A stretch of 64,000 nt of DNA from positions 1-64,000 of the forward strand of contig JADJTK010000051.1 in assembly GCA_016711225.1 (NCBI GenBank). The letters are read 5' to 3'. Position 1 is the stretch's first letter. Each line of letters begins with the position of its first letter. The notes below the pieces were generated by a model. It saw nothing but the letters and a program-made list of their open reading frames with translations. It was not told the origin of the DNA and did not search any database. The position numbers were made by a program, and so were the translations under genes. Positions 62,184 through 64,000 of this stretch are shown one piece after another. Source of the stretch: Opitutaceae bacterium. Lineage in GTDB: Bacteria > Verrucomicrobiota > Verrucomicrobiia > Opitutales > Opitutaceae.

Positions 62184-62384
62184 GGAAACTTATCTTGCCA
62201 ACACGTTTGATCAGGGGGTGTTATTTTAGGCGTGATCGTCAACACTCATCTCTCGGCTTTACTCGCTGTAGTATTCCCGAAATCGGGCTGGGTGGCTCCG
62301 CATGGCTTGGCCAAAGTCGCCCGCAGTTTGCCATCGGCTTGCTGTTGATCAATCCCGCAGCCTTACTCCCGTCTTTTATTTCTC
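62184..62384. promoter_or_regulatory. Divergent control region of the propionate genes
   Basis: This region lies between the epimerase operon (leftward) and the methylmalonyl-CoA mutase gene (rightward), both of the same pathway, so shared control is likely. It is more AT-rich than its surroundings (GTTATTTTAGG near 62220 and TCTTTTATTTCTC just before the mutase start). I could not find a convincing -35/-10 pair at standard spacing or a cobalamin-riboswitch box. Confidence 0.45.
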
Positions 62385-64000
62385 ATGAGCGCAAAGTTGG
62401 ATTCTCCCACCGCGTCGCCCGCTGGCGGCAACGCGATCCCAGATGCTGAGGCGCTTCGTCGCGCCTGGCGTGAAACCGTCGAGAAGGACCTCGCTGGTGT
62501 GCCGTTCGAGAAGAAGCTCGTCACACGCACCGCCGAGGGCATCGACCAGCAGCCGCTGTATCATCGCGGCATGGTCGAGGCCGTTCCCCATCGCGACACC
62601 CTGCCCGGGCAGGCCCCGTTCCTGCGCGGCCTCCACGCCCGCGGAGCCAAGGGCGAGATCGCCTGGCGCGTCGCCCAGCCGATCCCCGCGGCCACCCCCG
62701 CCGACTTCAACAAGGCCCTTCTCGCCGCCCTCGCGCGCGGCCAGAACGCCGCCCTCCTGCCGGCCGCCTATGTGGCCGATGCCGCCGCGCTCACCGCGGC
62801 GCTCAAGGATATCCATTTCGGTGGTGCGCCGGTTCTGGCTTCGGCCGGGGCCTCCGCCGCCGCGCTGGCCGGCGTCTTCGGCACCGCGCTGAAGAACCGC
62901 GGTGAAGAGTGGTCCGTTCTTCAAGGTTCGGTGACGGCCGACCCGCTCGCCGCTCTCGCCACCGAGGGCAAACTCGCCGTGTCGCTCGACACCGCGATGG
63001 CCGAGCTCGCGTCATGGACCGTTCACGCCGCCGCGAACGCCCCCGCGCTCAAGACGATCGGCGTCGACGCCGGTTGGGTCGTCGATGCGGGCGGCAACTC
63101 CGCCCAGGAGCTCGCCGTCGCGATCGCGATGGCCGTCGAATACCTCCGCCGCCTCGAGGCCGCGAAGGTCGATGTGAAGACCGCCGCCCCGCGCGTCGCG
63201 TTCAGCTTCGCCGTCGGCTCGCAGTTCTTCCCCGAGCTCGCGAAGTTCCGCGCGTTCCGCCTGCTCTGGGCCCGCGTGCTCTCCGCCTTCGGCGATGCGA
63301 ATCTCGCCTCCGGCGCCACGCTCCACGCCCGCACGGCCCTCTTCAACAAGACGGTCCTCGACCCGTACGTGAACATGCTGCGCACCACCACCGAGGCTCT
63401 CTCGGCGGTGCTCGGCGGCGTGGACAGCGTGCAGGTCGGCGCGTTCGACGAAGTCGTGCGCACGCCCGACGAGTTCTCGCAGCGGATCGCGCGCAATATC
63501 GCGCTGATGCTGTCCGAGGAGTTCAACTTCGCCGAGGTGGCCGACGCCGCCGGCGGCTCCTGGCTCGTCGAGAAGTTCACCGACGAGCTCGCCCGCAAGG
63601 CATGGGGCCTCTTCCAGACCATCGAGAAGCAGGGCGGCTTCGCCGCCGCTCTCGCCGCCGGTGAGATCCAGAAGCTCATCGCCGCCTCCGCCTCCGACAA
63701 GCGCAAGGCGCTGGATACGCGCCGTCTCGCCGTCCTGGGCACGAACCTCTTCCCCAACCTTAAGGAGAAGCCGCTCGCCCCGAACGCCGTGCCCGCCGCC
63801 CCGGCCGCCTCGGCTTCCGCCGCCGCCGCCGTGAGCGTCACCCCGGTCAAGGCCTGGCGCGCCGCCGAAGGCTACGAAGCCCTCCGCGCGATCGCTGACC
63901 GCTTCGCGAAGTCCTCGGGCAAGCGCCCGCAGGTCTTCCTCGCGAAGATCGGTCCGGTGAAGCAGCACAAGCCGCGCGCCGACTTCGCCGCCGGTTTCTT
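62385..64000 (+). CDS. mutA: Methylmalonyl-CoA mutase small subunit (partial, runs off the window)
   Basis: 538 complete codons are present and no stop is reached. The protein starts MSAKLDSPTASPAGG; WRETVEKDLAGVPFEKKLVT and TAEGIDQQPLYHR are the hallmark N-terminus of the mutase chains. The substrate-binding barrel follows with LRGLHARGAKGEIAWRVAQP. Where the catalytic large chain has the Tyr/Arg/His set, this protein has divergent residues (FRLLWARVLSAFGDANLASG), which suits the non-catalytic small subunit. The C-terminal cobalamin-like domain begins near the window end (RPQVFLAKIGPVKQHKPRAD). It pairs with a large subunit presumably encoded to the right. Function: succinyl-CoA to (R)-methylmalonyl-CoA. 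Confidence 0.9.
   Translation, partial: MSAKLDSPTASPAGGNAIPDAEALRRAWRETVEKDLAGVPFEKKLVTRTAEGIDQQPLYHRGMVEAVPHRDTLPGQAPFLRGLHARGAKGEIAWRVAQPIPAATPADFNKALLAALARGQNAALLPAAYVADAAALTAALKDIHFGGAPVLASAGASAAALAGVFGTALKNRGEEWSVLQGSVTADPLAALATEGKLAVSLDTAMAELASWTVHAAANAPALKTIGVDAGWVVDAGGNSAQELAVAIAMAVEYLRRLEAAKVDVKTAAPRVAFSFAVGSQFFPELAKFRAFRLLWARVLSAFGDANLASGATLHARTALFNKTVLDPYVNMLRTTTEALSAVLGGVDSVQVGAFDEVVRTPDEFSQRIARNIALMLSEEFNFAEVADAAGGSWLVEKFTDELARKAWGLFQTIEKQGGFAAALAAGEIQKLIAASASDKRKALDTRRLAVLGTNLFPNLKEKPLAPNAVPAAPAASASAAAAVSVTPVKAWRAAEGYEALRAIADRFAKSSGKRPQVFLAKIGPVKQHKPRADFAAGF

Overview
The window is high-GC bacterial DNA, densely coded, with many ATGA stop/start overlaps and few strong Shine-Dalgarno sites. 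Secreted proteins ending in a D-A-D-G-D-G...NLLEYALGGDP-type tail, sodium-pumping decarboxylase genes, a Na+-type pyrophosphatase and GNAT-nitrilase fusions together suggest a member of the Verrucomicrobiota, most like the Opitutaceae. That placement is inference from gene content. I see no rRNA, tRNA or CRISPR array.

Region 1 (1-13.6 kb): secreted and surface proteins, several broken. An internally deleted ISL3-type element (41-1070, 8-bp target duplication) sits in a frameshifted transglutaminase/YD-repeat gene. A short YD-repeat gene and a large metzincin-type metalloprotease also carry single frameshifts. Between them lies a three-gene unit: ECF sigma factor, small one-TM protein and CpxP/CnrX-like periplasmic sensor. 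A SF1 helicase and a small partner gene follow.

Region 2 (14-31 kb): an orphan OadG/OadB pair without a carboxyltransferase, a YihY protein, PRC-barrel proteins, a Ca2+/Na+ antiporter, a secreted glycoside hydrolase, a LysR regulator, a sucrose-phosphate-synthase-like glycosyltransferase with an MscS channel, a DUF883/YqjE/YqjK envelope trio and a sodium:solute symporter. Fragments of PPK2, UspA, a ClC channel and an unknown membrane protein lie between them.

Region 3 (31-50.5 kb): ion transport and signalling. It holds MscS, a Kef/CPA2-type antiporter, a 1412-residue hybrid histidine kinase, an SLC13 permease with TrkA-C domains, TrkA, TrkH and an intact ClC channel. Two nearly identical GNAT-nitrilase fusions lie about 10 kb apart, and a sugar-phosphatase/glycosidase fusion lies between them.

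Region 4 (51-64 kb): a sodium-based propionate module. A minus-strand operon runs methylmalonyl-CoA epimerase, decarboxylase carboxyltransferase, OadG-like protein, biotin carrier, second OadG-like protein, TerC protein, 50-aa OadG-type subunit, OadB-type Na+ pump, biotin ligase and succinate CoA-transferase, ending at a clear terminator. Methylmalonyl-CoA mutase starts divergently at 62385. A K+-dependent, Na+-type membrane pyrophosphatase lies downstream. Together these would convert succinate to propionate (succinate -> succinyl-CoA -> methylmalonyl-CoA -> propionyl-CoA + CO2), storing decarboxylation energy as a Na+ gradient. The pyrophosphatase would add to that gradient, and the K+ uptake genes would supply its cofactor.
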